DNA from: Pseudosulfitobacter sp. DSM 107133
GTDB taxonomy: Bacteria; Pseudomonadota; Alphaproteobacteria; Rhodobacterales; Rhodobacteraceae
Direction: 5' to 3'
Assembly: GCF_022788695.1 (NCBI RefSeq)
Contig: NZ_CP085154.1
Location: forward strand, 2,728,001-2,792,000
DNA length: 64,000 bases
This document shows positions 1 to 7,954 of the stretch, piece after piece. The position numbers and the translations under genes were made by a program. The stretch's first letter is position 1. Each line of letters starts with the position of its first letter. The notes under the pieces were generated by a model that was not told the origin of the DNA, did no database searches, and was given only the letters and a program-made list of their open reading frames with translations.

Positions 1-412
1 AGCGCCGTTTGGCGCGCACTTCGGCGCTGGCGGTCACGAACAGTTTCACCTCGGCTTGCGGGCAAATCACGGTGCCAATGTCGCGCCCGTCCAGCACAGC
101 GCCCCCCGCCCGACGCGCAAAGGCACGTTGGAAATCCAACAGTGCAGCGCGCACGTCACCGATCACCGCCACCTTGCTGGCCGCCTGCGCAACGTCCTGC
201 GTGCGCAGGCTGTCGTTTTCCAGATCGGCCGCCACCAGCGTGCGGGCGGCTTCAACAGCATCCTCGCCCGCCAGCACCCGCGCACCGACAGCGCGGTACA
301 GCAATCCGGTGTCCAGATGCGCCATATTGAAATGGGCGGCAACGGCCTTGGAGATCGTGCCCTTGCCTGCGGCGGCGGGGCCGTCGATTGCGATTGTAAA
401 CGGTTCTGTCAT
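1..412 (-). CDS. cmk: Cytidylate kinase (3' end cut by window edge)
   Basis: Phosphorylates CMP and dCMP to the diphosphates in cytosolic pyrimidine nucleotide metabolism. The protein opens with [19 protein letters not shown], which holds the P-loop GPAAAGKG, followed by the [10 protein letters not shown] segment and later a GRDIGTVI stretch; all three are cytidylate kinase hallmarks. About 137 residues are present of a usual 210-220, and the rest lies beyond base 1. The ATG at 410-412 overlaps the stop of the upstream membrane protein gene by four bases (ATGA), so it is translationally coupled behind aroA. The order aroA-(small gene)-cmk is common in alphaproteobacteria. Confidence 0.95.
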   Translation of the reverse strand, partial: MTEPFTIAIDGPAAAGKGTISKAVAAHFNMAHLDTGLLYRAVGARVLAGEDAVEAARTLVAADLENDSLRTQDVAQAASKVAVIGDVRAALLDFQRAFARRAGGAVLDGRDIGTVICPQAEVKLFVTASAEVRAKRR

Positions 413-933
413 TCTGTTCCTTCCGATTGCGCGATACGTCCCTGGACATAGACCACAAGTGCCGCAATCAAGCAGGGCACAAGCGTCGCGTATTTCACCA
501 CGGTCGCAAAGCTGGCAGCCGCGACCGCTTGCACCGTCAACGCATCGGGTGCGGTTCGAAGCAGTGCGGCCACCCGCATATTCTCCAGATAATCCGCCCC
601 CATATAGACCAGCGCCAGCGCGCCCAGCACCATCTGCGCCAAGCCGTTGAACCGCACCCGGAACACCACCAGCAGCACCGCAGTCAGCAACGCCGGAAAC
701 ACCGTGTCCAACATACGCTGGCGGCCCAGATACACGTCGATCCCGCCGGTTTCGCGCAAGGCCGCGATATAGCCGCGTGCATAGTCCAGATCATAGCCAA
801 ACACCCGCGCGTCAAACACCGCCCACTGGGGCGCCGGCGACAGGCTGCGGGTCGAGGTCCAGACCATTGCCGCAAACAGCAACATCGTGACCCACAGCAA
901 CGGGCCAAACCAGCGGGGCAGCGGCTCAGGCAT
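409..933 (-). CDS. Small integral membrane protein of unknown function
   Basis: I do not recognise a named family. The 174-residue product has a hydrophobic segment near residues 9-27, a polar stretch of about 45 residues containing a [18 protein letters not shown] segment, and three further hydrophobic segments (roughly 76-95, 97-110 and 140-165), so four membrane passes are likely. The start at 933 is preferred over an in-frame ATG at 954 because its ATG overlaps the aroA stop (ATGCCTGA), which indicates coupled translation. It ends in an ATGA overlap with cmk. The gene sits between aroA and cmk and is cotranscribed with both; nothing in the sequence gives it a specific role. Confidence 0.75.
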   Translation of the reverse strand: MPEPLPRWFGPLLWVTMLLFAAMVWTSTRSLSPAPQWAVFDARVFGYDLDYARGYIAALRETGGIDVYLGRQRMLDTVFPALLTAVLLVVFRVRFNGLAQMVLGALALVYMGADYLENMRVAALLRTAPDALTVQAVAAASFATVVKYATLVPCLIAALVVYVQGRIAQSEGTE

Positions 934-2278
934 TATCGCGCGTGATGTTGGCACCCAACCCGCCCATCAGCGGTTCAAAAATCGGGAAAGACGTGGCAAT
1001 CGGCCCGCCATCATCCACTGACACGGGGTGTTGGGTGGCCATGCCCAGCACCATGAACGACATGGCAATGCGGTGATCCAGATGGCTGGCACAGGTCGCC
1101 CCGCCCGGCACGTTGCCATGGCCCAAGCCGGTGACGGTCCACCAGTCGGAGCCATCTTCGACGGTGATCCCGTTGGCGATCAGGCCGACTTTCATCGCGT
1201 CGATCCGGTCGCTTTCCTTGACGCGCAATTCCTTGACGCCGGGCATATGCGTCTTGCCGGTGGCAAAGGCCGCGACGACAGACAGCACCGGATATTCGTC
1301 AATCATGCTGGCGGCACGTTCGGCAGGCACTTCGATGCCATGCAAGTCGGGCGAAAACCGCGCGCGCAGATCCGCCACGGGTTCGCCGCCCTCTTCGCGT
1401 TCGTTTTCATAGGTCAGGTCCGCGCCCATTTCACGCAGGGTGGTGAACAGCCCTGCCCGCGTCGGGTTCAGACCGATGTTTGGCACCAGCACATCCGATC
1501 CGGGCACGATCAACGCCGCACAGACCGGAAAGGCCGCCGAAGACGGATCCCGTGGCACGTCGATGTGCTGCGCTTTCAACTCGGGCTGGCCGGTCAGGGT
1601 GATCACACGGCCCTCGTCCGTCACTTCGGTGGTGATTTCAGCGCCAAAGCCCGCCAGCATCCGCTCGGTGTGGTCGCGGGTGGCTTCGGTCTCGATCACC
1701 ACGGTTTTGCCCGGGGCGTTCAGCCCTGCCAGCAACACCGCCGATTTCACCTGTGCCGACGGCACGGGTACGACGTAACGCACGGGCACGGGTTCGGCGG
1801 CACCCACGATGGTCATTGGCAAGCGCCCGCCCGAACGGCCCACCGATTGCGTGCCGAACAGGGCCAGCGGATCGGTCACACGCGCCATCGGACGGCCGTT
1901 CAGGCTGGCATCACCCGTAAAGGTCACCGAGATCGGCGAGGTTGCCATGCACCCCATGATCAGCCGCACACCGGTGCCCGAGTTGCCGCAGTCGATCACC
2001 TGATCCGGCTCGGCAAAGCCGCCGACACCGACGCCATGCACCGACCAGTTGCCATTGCCCTGATCTGTCACTTCGGCCCCGAATGCACGCATGGCCTTGG
2101 CCGTGTCCAGCACGTCCTCGCCCTCCAGCAGGCCCGAAATCGTGGTTTTGCCGATGCACATCGCGCCCAGTATCAGCGAGCGGTGCGAGATCGACTTGTC
2201 ACCCGGCACCTGCGCCGTTCCGGTCAGCGCACCACAGGCACGCGAGGTCATTGGGATGGGGGTACCGTGGCTGGACAT
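926..2278 (-). CDS. aroA: 3-phosphoshikimate 1-carboxyvinyltransferase (EPSP synthase)
   Basis: Joins shikimate-3-phosphate and phosphoenolpyruvate in the sixth step of the shikimate pathway, in the cytosol. The 450-residue protein carries the N-terminal [17 protein letters not shown] motif, a [12 protein letters not shown] loop, [13 protein letters not shown], the RDHTE motif and the C-terminal LRVKESDRI and [10 protein letters not shown] segments. From memory the overall sequence resembles the class II (Agrobacterium CP4-like) enzymes, but the loop that has two alanines in CP4 reads Ser-Gly here. The start at 2278 is chosen because AAGGA lies eight bases upstream; an in-frame upstream ATG at 2308 lacks one. 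First of three overlapping genes running to cmk. Confidence 0.96.
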   Translation of the reverse strand: MSSHGTPIPMTSRACGALTGTAQVPGDKSISHRSLILGAMCIGKTTISGLLEGEDVLDTAKAMRAFGAEVTDQGNGNWSVHGVGVGGFAEPDQVIDCGNSGTGVRLIMGCMATSPISVTFTGDASLNGRPMARVTDPLALFGTQSVGRSGGRLPMTIVGAAEPVPVRYVVPVPSAQVKSAVLLAGLNAPGKTVVIETEATRDHTERMLAGFGAEITTEVTDEGRVITLTGQPELKAQHIDVPRDPSSAAFPVCAALIVPGSDVLVPNIGLNPTRAGLFTTLREMGADLTYENEREEGGEPVADLRARFSPDLHGIEVPAERAASMIDEYPVLSVVAAFATGKTHMPGVKELRVKESDRIDAMKVGLIANGITVEDGSDWWTVTGLGHGNVPGGATCASHLDHRIAMSFMVLGMATQHPVSVDDGGPIATSFPIFEPLMGGLGANITRDNA

Positions 2279-2345
2279 GGCAATTCCTTGGTTTCGTGTT
2301 CGCGCCAAGTCTTAGCCGCTCGTTTCCGCGACGTCCATGCACGGA

Positions 2346-2453
2346 ACATGCCCCTTCGGCGGCGCGAAGGATTCAGGCTATGGCCGCGGGCACGGTGGCT
2401 TTGGCATGCTGGAATTCACCAACGCCAAGGCTGTCCTGATCATGGATGCGTAA
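2346..2453 (+). pseudogene. C-terminal relic of an aldehyde dehydrogenase
   Basis: Reading plus-strand triplets from 2352 gives PFGGAKDSGYGRGHGG, then FGMLEFTNAKAVLIMDA and a TAA stop at 2451-2453. That is the characteristic last 33 residues of NAD(P)-dependent aldehyde dehydrogenases (the PFGG-K-SGYGRE-G...E-T--K-V tail). Nothing further upstream reads as aldehyde dehydrogenase: the frame is ordinary intergenic DNA and then antisense to aroA. The rest of the gene was therefore lost, probably by deletion or rearrangement, leaving a fragment between aroA and trmB. The reading frame and stop are intact. Too short to encode an enzyme. Confidence 0.75.
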
Positions 2454-2497
2454 ACGCCGCCTGCAACGGCTTCGGGGGGGGCGCCGTCCCCCGATCC

Positions 2498-3199
2498 CTA
2501 CGTTTTTCGAAACGTCAGATAATGCGGCACGCGCCCCTCGCGCAGAGCCTTCTTCTCGTAGCGTGTCGAAATCCAGTCGTCCCATGCCACGCGCCAGTCC
2601 TGCGGCCCCTCGGCCAGCCAGTCAAACCCGTGCCCCGGCACCTGCTCCAGCGTTTGCCGGACATAGTCGGGAATATCCGTCGCCACCCGAAAGATCGCGC
2701 CGGGTTTCAGCACGCGCACCAGCGGTTCCAGATGCTCGGGCGTGACGAACCGGCGCCGGTGATGCCGCGCCTTGGGCCAGGGGTCGGGGTACAGCAGGAA
2801 CGCACGGTCAATCGACGCCTCGGGCAGCACGTCGAACATATCGCGCACGTCCCCCGGATAGACCGCCAGATTGTCGACCTTGGCCTTGCGGAACTTGCCC
2901 AGCAACATCGCAACACCGTTGATGTAGGGTTCGCAGCCGATGATCCCCACCTCGGGGTTCGCGGCGGCCTGGTGCACCATATGCTCACCCCCGCCAAAGC
3001 CGATTTCCAACCAGACAGGCTTGCCCCCGAACAGCCCCTGTAAATCCAGCGGCACGCGGTCGGGGTTCACGTCCCAGTCCACCGGCCCCGGGGACAGGGC
3101 GCTCAGGTTTTCTTCAAGATAACCTTCCTGGCTGGCCTTCAGGTGCTTGCCCTTGCGGCGGCCATAAAAGTTGCGGTGGGGGCGTGTTGGCGTGTTCAT
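2498..3199 (-). CDS. trmB: tRNA (guanine-N7-)-methyltransferase
   Basis: Uses S-adenosylmethionine to form 7-methylguanosine at position 46 in the tRNA variable loop. The 233-residue protein starts with the usual basic leader (RPHRNFYGRRKGK), has the SAM-binding motif LEIGFGGGEHM near residues 80-90, and the family signature PDPWPKARHHRRR near 150. Length is normal. It is read in the same direction as metK, which makes its cofactor, but a plus-strand gene and a terminator lie between them, so it probably has its own promoter. The start codon sits in the 100-bp divergent region shared with the gene at 3300. Confidence 0.95.
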   Translation of the reverse strand: MNTPTRPHRNFYGRRKGKHLKASQEGYLEENLSALSPGPVDWDVNPDRVPLDLQGLFGGKPVWLEIGFGGGEHMVHQAAANPEVGIIGCEPYINGVAMLLGKFRKAKVDNLAVYPGDVRDMFDVLPEASIDRAFLLYPDPWPKARHHRRRFVTPEHLEPLVRVLKPGAIFRVATDIPDYVRQTLEQVPGHGFDWLAEGPQDWRVAWDDWISTRYEKKALREGRVPHYLTFRKT

Positions 3200-3299
3200 G
3201 GCGGCGGTTTAGCGCCAAGTTTCGAAATGCGCAACGCAACGTATCGCTTCCCTGCCCCGCCTGTCCTGCTAGCCTGTCCGGCAGAAAAGGGAGACCACC

Positions 3300-3614
3300 A
3301 TGAGCCATGTCCACGTCGTTGCCGTCATCACTGCCACCCCCGGGCAGCGCGCAGAATTGCTGGAGAAATTCAACGCCAACGTTCCGGCTGTCCATGCCGA
3401 AGACGGCTGCATCAGTTACCGCGCCGTTACCGACACCCCCGATGTGGGGCCCTTCCAGACCCCCATCGGTGACGATACCTTTATGGTGATCGAGGAATGG
3501 GCCAGCCTTGATGCGTTGATGGCCCACGCCGTCGCACCCCATATGAAAGCCTATGGAAAAGCAACCAAAGACATGATTGCCGACCGCAAAATCCACGTCC
3601 TCAGCCCCAGCTGA
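3300..3614 (+). CDS. Antibiotic biosynthesis monooxygenase (ABM)-fold protein
   Basis: A 104-residue single-domain protein of the dimeric alpha/beta-barrel ABM family (YgiN-like quinol monooxygenases and relatives). Visible signs are the beta strand HVVAVITATPGQRAELL, the central CISYRAVTD strand, the FMVIEEWASLDALMAH segment and a histidine-rich helix (APHMKAYGKATKDMI). Such proteins need no cofactor and oxidise quinols or simply bind small aromatics; the substrate cannot be read from sequence. GGGAGA lies seven bases before the ATG. It is monocistronic, divergent from trmB and convergent with metK. Confidence 0.8.
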   Translation: MSHVHVVAVITATPGQRAELLEKFNANVPAVHAEDGCISYRAVTDTPDVGPFQTPIGDDTFMVIEEWASLDALMAHAVAPHMKAYGKATKDMIADRKIHVLSPS

Positions 3615-3616
3615 AC

Positions 3617-3647
3617 AAAAAGAGGCGGCGCCTTGACCGGCACCGCC
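3617..3647 (-). terminator. Rho-independent terminator downstream of metK
   Basis: Read on the minus strand, GGCGGTGCC (3647-3639) pairs with GGCGCCGCC (3632-3624) across a six-base loop and is followed by TCTTTTTG. One G-U pair interrupts the 9-bp stem. It is oriented to stop transcription arriving from metK and lies immediately after the stop codon of the convergent ABM gene. Confidence 0.7.
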
Positions 3648-3651
3648 CCAA

Positions 3652-3708
3652 TTCTTTTGGCCCCAAATATCCCGGGGGAGCGCCAAAGGCGCGGGGGCAG
3701 CGCCCCCT
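3652..3708. repeat. Dispersed intergenic repeat, type A, copy 1
   Basis: The segment begins TTCTTTTGGCCCCAAATAT, continues CCCGGGGGAGCGCC and ends in GC-rich inverted repeats (GCGCCAAAGGCGC and GGGGGCAGCGCCCCC). The same TTCTTTTGGC / AAATATCCC core, in one or other orientation, recurs at 7906, 16794, 29555, 40722 and 58371. This copy abuts the metK stop codon and may also act as part of its terminator. Consensus of the core on the other strand: GGGATATTT, 2-4 bases, GCCAAAAGAA. Confidence 0.8.
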
Positions 3709-4889
3709 TAAACAGCCGCTTTCAAAGCCGCCACCAGATCGGTGTTTTCCCAGCTGAACCCGCCATCCGCATCCGGCGCGCGGCCAAAGTGGCCATAGGC
3801 CGCCGTGCGCTGATAAATCGGCTTGTTCAGGCTCAGATGTTCCCGAATCCCGCGCGGAGTCAGGTCCATGACCTTTTCGATGGCCGCTTCGATCGCCGCA
3901 GGCTTGACCGCGCCAGTGTCGAAAGTATCGCAATAGATCGACAGCGGTTTGCTGACGCCAATGGCATAGCTCAGCTGGATCGTGCATTTGTCCGCCAGCC
4001 CCGCAGCCACCACGTTCTTGGCCAGATAGCGCGCCGCATAGGCCGCCGAACGGTCTACCTTGGTCGGGTCTTTCCCCGAAAACGCACCGCCGCCATGCGG
4101 CGCCGCACCGCCATAGGTGTCCACAATGATCTTGCGGCCGGTCAGGCCCGCGTCACCATCGGGGCCGCCGATCACGAACTTGCCCGTTGGGTTGACGTGC
4201 CATTTCGTTTCTGCGGTCAGCCAGCCGTCGGGCAGCACTTCGGTGATGTAGGGTTCGACAATCGCGCGGATGTCGGCGCTGGTCAGGTTGGGGTCCAGAT
4301 GTTGTGTGGACAGCACCAGCGAAGACACGCCCACCGGCTTGCCGTTTTCATAGCGCACCGACAGCTGGCTTTTGGCGTCGGGGCCAAGGGCCGGCTCGGT
4401 GCCGTTCTTGCGCACTTCGGCCAGACGTCGCAGGATCGCATGGGCGTATTGGATCGGGGCGGGCATCAGCGCGTCGGTTTCGTTGGTGGCAAAGCCGAAC
4501 ATGATCCCCTGATCGCCTGCGCCCTCTTCCTTGTCCGTGGCCGCATTCACCCCTTGGGCGATATGTGCGGACTGTTCGTGCAGCAGGTTGGTGATTTCGC
4601 AGGTTTTCCAGTGGAACTTGTCCTGCTCGTAACCGATATCGCGAATGCAATCGCGCGCAATGTCCTCGATCCGCTCCATGTATTCATGCAACTTGTCCTG
4701 ATCCGACAGACCGATTTCGCCGCCGATCACCACGCGGTTTGTGGTCGCAAAGGTCTCGCAGGCGACGCGCGCTTCGGGTTCCTCACTCAGCAGCGCATCC
4801 AGCACCGCGTCGGAAATACGGTCACACACTTTATCAGGATGGCCCTCGGAAACGGATTCCGAGGTGAAGGTATAATTATTTCGGGACAT
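3708..4889 (-). CDS. metK: S-adenosylmethionine synthetase
   Basis: Makes S-adenosylmethionine from methionine and ATP. The 393-residue protein has the N-terminal [13 protein letters not shown] motif, the [15 protein letters not shown] hexapeptide region and the [22 protein letters not shown] loop, all diagnostic and in normal order. The start at 4889 is chosen because GGAG lies six bases upstream, within the riboswitch expression platform; an in-frame ATG at 4901 falls inside the riboswitch pseudoknot and is unlikely. It follows lnt by 62 bases on the same strand, so it can be read from the upstream operon while its translation is controlled separately by the SAM/SAH riboswitch. Confidence 0.98.
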   Translation of the reverse strand: MSRNNYTFTSESVSEGHPDKVCDRISDAVLDALLSEEPEARVACETFATTNRVVIGGEIGLSDQDKLHEYMERIEDIARDCIRDIGYEQDKFHWKTCEITNLLHEQSAHIAQGVNAATDKEEGAGDQGIMFGFATNETDALMPAPIQYAHAILRRLAEVRKNGTEPALGPDAKSQLSVRYENGKPVGVSSLVLSTQHLDPNLTSADIRAIVEPYITEVLPDGWLTAETKWHVNPTGKFVIGGPDGDAGLTGRKIIVDTYGGAAPHGGGAFSGKDPTKVDRSAAYAARYLAKNVVAAGLADKCTIQLSYAIGVSKPLSIYCDTFDTGAVKPAAIEAAIEKVMDLTPRGIREHLSLNKPIYQRTAAYGHFGRAPDADGGFSWENTDLVAALKAAV

Positions 4890-4892
4890 GAA

Positions 4893-4939
4893 GCGCTCCA
4901 ATGAAAACCATGTGTCACGTCAGGAAGCCGTTGTGACAC
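4893..4939 (-). ncRNA. SAM/SAH riboswitch controlling metK translation
   Basis: On the minus strand GTGTCAC (4939-4933) and GTGACAC (4918-4912) form a 7-bp stem enclosing AACGGCTTCCTGAC. After ATGGTTTTC comes ATTGGAGC (4902-4895 on the + numbering), whose GGAGC can pair with the loop GGCTTCC in a pseudoknot and also contains the metK Shine-Dalgarno sequence. From memory this matches the published SAM/SAH class consensus (GUCACAACGGCUUCCUGGCGUGAC followed by AUUGGAGC), known only upstream of metK in Rhodobacterales. Ligand binding would hide the ribosome binding site and turn metK off when S-adenosylmethionine is plentiful. Confidence 0.93.
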
Positions 4940-4951
4940 GTTCAATCCCGT

Positions 4952-6445
4952 TTATGGGCGACGGCGCAGGGCGTCAATCGAAATGCGGCGCGCCAAAAGC
5001 AGGCCGACCCCCAGCAACAGCAGCACAAGCACCGGCAGATCCCCCGTGCGCGCATAAAGCGTGAGGGGCAATGGCGCAGGCAAGCGGGCATCGACGTGGC
5101 CTGCCACATCCAGCGGCAAACTGTCCAGAACCTGCCCGCGCGGGCCGATCATCGCGGAGATGCCAGTATTGGCCGCGCGCGCCATCGGCAGCCCCTGTTC
5201 AATCGCCCGCATCCGCGCCTGCGCCAGATGTTGTTGCGGGCCGGCCCGTTTGCCAAACCATGCATCATTGGTGATCTGGACCAGAAAAGCCGGACGCTCG
5301 GGGGCAGCCCCGACATCCTGCGCAAAGACCGCCTCGTAGCAGATCAGCGGCAGGGCCTGCCCCAGCGCGCCCAGATCCACCATATGCGGGCCGGGGCCAC
5401 GACCATACCCGCCCGCTGCTTCGGCCAGCCCTTTCAGCCCGACCCTGGACGCGAGATCGGTCAGCGGCATGTATTCCCCGAAGGGCACCAGATGGTACTT
5501 GTCGTAGATGTCGGTGACCTGCGCATCGCCGTTCACCACAACGAGCGAGTTGTAATACCAGTCCGCATCGCGCCGCTGAATGCCCAACACCACCGGCGCG
5601 CCGCGCGCGGCTATGGCGACTTCGTCCAGCACCGGCCGGGCGTATTCCAGCAGATAAGGCACCGCCGTTTCCGGCCAGATCACCAGATCAGGTTGCGGAT
5701 CGGCTGCCGTGGCGTTCAGCAAACGGTTCATAAAGACCGGCAATTTTTCAGGATCAAACTTTTCCTGTTGTGGCGCATTGGGTTGCACCAAACGCACCAC
5801 ATGCGGCGTCATGTCCGGCACCGGCAGCGACATCGGCCACAGCACAGAGGCCAGCGCCAGCACAGCAGGCGGTAACACCAGCAGTGGACGGTCAAGCAAC
5901 CTTGCCAGCATAGCAGCGCCCGCGCACAGCAACAGCATCATGCCATAGGGCCCGACCCAGGCCAGTCCCTGCCCCACAGGCGTATCAAGCAATCCCTGTG
6001 GCAGCATGCCCCATGGGAAGCCTGTAAAAAGATAGCCGCGCGCCAGTTCGGCCAGCGGCCACAATACCGCCAGCCCGATCACGCCTGCGCGCAACCGCTG
6101 CGCCAGCGAAAAGCCCAGCCCCCAGAAGGCAGCCAGCAGCGTCGACATCCCCACCAAGGCAAAGGGCGCCATCCACCCGTCGCGTGCCGGGTCAATCTGA
6201 AAGGGTTCGACCAGCCAGGACAGGGACGGCATGAAATAGCCAAAGCCGATCAAAAACCCGACCAATCCCGCCCGTCCGGCCCGCGCGGCCCCCAGGTAGA
6301 AAACAAAGCTGACCAGCAGCATCAACAGCATCGGCAGCGGCTGATTGACCGGCGCCTGCCCCATGGACATCACCACCCCGCAGCCCAGCGCCAGCACGAT
6401 CACCTGCCACATCGAGCGCGCCGCAAACCATGCGGCGATCATCAT
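4952..6445 (-). CDS. lnt: Apolipoprotein N-acyltransferase
   Basis: Adds the third acyl chain to the N-terminal cysteine of lipoproteins in the inner membrane. The 497-residue protein has about six hydrophobic segments in its first 210 residues, then a periplasmic nitrilase-type domain with the Glu-Lys-Cys triad visible in WPETAVPYLLE, YDKYHLVPFGEYMP and LPLICYEAVF, and a last membrane helix followed by an Arg-rich tail. Its start overlaps the stop of the CorC-like gene by four bases (ATGA). It belongs to the ybeY-corC-lnt block typical of proteobacteria, with metK following. Confidence 0.96.
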   Translation of the reverse strand: MMIAAWFAARSMWQVIVLALGCGVVMSMGQAPVNQPLPMLLMLLVSFVFYLGAARAGRAGLVGFLIGFGYFMPSLSWLVEPFQIDPARDGWMAPFALVGMSTLLAAFWGLGFSLAQRLRAGVIGLAVLWPLAELARGYLFTGFPWGMLPQGLLDTPVGQGLAWVGPYGMMLLLCAGAAMLARLLDRPLLVLPPAVLALASVLWPMSLPVPDMTPHVVRLVQPNAPQQEKFDPEKLPVFMNRLLNATAADPQPDLVIWPETAVPYLLEYARPVLDEVAIAARGAPVVLGIQRRDADWYYNSLVVVNGDAQVTDIYDKYHLVPFGEYMPLTDLASRVGLKGLAEAAGGYGRGPGPHMVDLGALGQALPLICYEAVFAQDVGAAPERPAFLVQITNDAWFGKRAGPQQHLAQARMRAIEQGLPMARAANTGISAMIGPRGQVLDSLPLDVAGHVDARLPAPLPLTLYARTGDLPVLVLLLLGVGLLLARRISIDALRRRP

Positions 6446-7359
6446 GCGTCTTCGTCCAGTCCCGGCAAACGCACCCGCAGCCGCTTGATCCGGCGCGGGT
6501 CGGCGTCGATCACCTCGAATTCGGGGCCTTCGGGATGCACCACGACCTCGCCGCGCGCAGGCACGCGGCCCGCCAGCATAAAGACCAGCCCGCCCAGCGT
6601 GTCGATTTCTTCGGCATCCACGTCTTCGTGGTCGGTCAGCGACTGGCCGATCTCGGTCTCGAAATCCTCCAGCGGCGTCTTGGCCAGCGCCAGATAGCCG
6701 TCGCCCGCCGCATCGAGGTTAAAGAACTGGCCCTCGTCCACGTCGTGTTCGTCCTCGATCTCGCCAATGACCTGTTCGATCAGGTCCTCGATGGTCACCA
6801 GCCCGTCAACGCCGCCATATTCGTCAATCACCAGCGCCATGTGCCGCCGTTCGGTCTGCATTTTGGTCAGCAACACGCCGATGGTCATCGAAGGGGGCAC
6901 GAACAGCAGGGGGCGAATCATGTCTTCAAGGACAAAATCCTTGCCCCGATCCCCGTTGAAGCCGTGCAACAGCGCCAGATCCTTGAGGTGGGCAAAGCCC
7001 AAAGGCGTGTCCAAAGTGCCGTCGAACACCGGCAAACGGGTCATGCCGCTTTCCTTGAAAACCTCGACCAGTTCGTCCAGCGAGATCGAGTTGGGCACCG
7101 CAACAATATCTGCCTTGGGAATGGCCACATCTTCGACACGCATACGACGCAGGTTGATCATACCATGCCCGCTGCGGCTGGGAGCCGGGTCGGACGCATT
7201 GTCGGTATCACTGCCGGCGTTGTCGGAGGGGCTGAGCGCCTCGAACACGCGGGACAGAAAGCCGCCTGATCTAGGCGTGTCGTTCAGCGGGGGTTCGGTG
7301 CCTGTCTCAGACTGCGCGCTTTGCGCCGCCTCAGACGATCCTTCGTCGTTGTCGCCCAT
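6442..7359 (-). CDS. CorC/HlyC-type CBS-domain protein (YbeX-like)
   Basis: A 305-residue cytosolic protein: an acidic, low-complexity N-terminal part (about 60 residues), two CBS motifs (MRVEDVAIPKADIVAV onward, then LEDMIRPLLFVPPSM...DEYGGVDGLVTIEDL) and the C-terminal CorC_HlyC domain ending in RIKRLRVRLPG. It lacks the membrane DUF21 domain, as does E. coli YbeX. YbeX has been linked to ribosome metabolism and magnesium homeostasis; which applies here is inference. The start at 7359 is supported by AAGGA five bases upstream; the frame is open upstream to 7434 but that would overlap ybeY. Overlaps lnt by four bases. Confidence 0.88.
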   Translation of the reverse strand: MGDNDEGSSEAAQSAQSETGTEPPLNDTPRSGGFLSRVFEALSPSDNAGSDTDNASDPAPSRSGHGMINLRRMRVEDVAIPKADIVAVPNSISLDELVEVFKESGMTRLPVFDGTLDTPLGFAHLKDLALLHGFNGDRGKDFVLEDMIRPLLFVPPSMTIGVLLTKMQTERRHMALVIDEYGGVDGLVTIEDLIEQVIGEIEDEHDVDEGQFFNLDAAGDGYLALAKTPLEDFETEIGQSLTDHEDVDAEEIDTLGGLVFMLAGRVPARGEVVVHPEGPEFEVIDADPRRIKRLRVRLPGLDEDA

Positions 7360-7375
7360 CGGGTCCTTATCCAGT

Positions 7376-7897
7376 TCAAGCAGAGGGATCTGCCAGTTGT
7401 GGCGAGTATGGGTCATCAAGACCCATTTTGCCAAGTATTTCGACTTCGAGCCGTTCCATCAGCGTGGCATCTGCGTCACGCACATGGTCATACCCCAAAA
7501 GATGCAGAATGCCATGCACGATCAGATGCGTGGCATGATCCGGCAGGGATTTGCCTGCGGCGGCGGCCTCGGCGGCGCAGGTGTCATAAGCGATGGCGAT
7601 GTCGCCCAGCTCAAGCGTGCCATCGGGATCGGGTTCGGGAGGCAGTGGAATGCCCCCCGCGCGTTCGGCGCCGCGCTCGTCCGACGGCCAGCTGAGCACG
7701 TTTGTCGGCGTCGGTTTGCCACGGAAATCTGCGTTAAGCCCGGCGATACGCGCATCGTCGCAGGCAAGGATCGCGATTTCAGCCTCCGAGATATTCAGGT
7801 GTGAAAAGGTTGCCTGAGCCGCGCGGTCGGCCAGCGGGGAAAGCCCCGCCTGTTCCCAGCGGGGGTCTTCCATGGCGATGTCGATCGTATGGTTCAC
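7376..7897 (-). CDS. ybeY: Endoribonuclease YbeY (rRNA maturation factor)
   Basis: A zinc-dependent single-strand RNase needed for 16S rRNA 3' end maturation and ribosome quality control. The three-histidine zinc motif is visible as HLIVHGILHLLGYDH near residues 125-139, and the preceding NADFRGKPTPTNVLSWP segment is the family's conserved strand. The 173-residue length is normal. The start is GTG at 7897, just after a type A repeat that separates it from phoH. It precedes the CorC-like gene by 16 bases in the phoH-ybeY-corC-lnt cluster. Confidence 0.95.
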   Translation of the reverse strand: MNHTIDIAMEDPRWEQAGLSPLADRAAQATFSHLNISEAEIAILACDDARIAGLNADFRGKPTPTNVLSWPSDERGAERAGGIPLPPEPDPDGTLELGDIAIAYDTCAAEAAAAGKSLPDHATHLIVHGILHLLGYDHVRDADATLMERLEVEILGKMGLDDPYSPQLADPSA

Positions 7898-7905
7898 GTC
7901 GTATT

Positions 7906-7952
7906 CCGGGGGCCAGCCCCCGGACCCCCGGGATATTTACGGCCAAAAGAAG
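7906..7952. repeat. Dispersed intergenic repeat, type A, copy 2
   Basis: An 18-base GC palindrome (CCGGGGGCCAGCCCCCGG, 7906-7923) is followed by ACCCCCGGGATATTTACGG and CCAAAAGAA. The core GGGATATTT...GCCAAAAGAA is shared with the other type A copies. Unusually, this copy lies within a gene cluster, between the phoH stop and the ybeY start, so it may attenuate or process the polycistronic message rather than end it. Confidence 0.8.
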
Positions 7953-7954
7953 GA

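Noticed and set aside
1028..3043. Long plus-strand open frame of about 670 codons opposite aroA and trmB
   Set aside because: It is the antisense of recognisable genes; high third-position GC keeps this frame open. Its translation is His/Arg-rich with no family motif.
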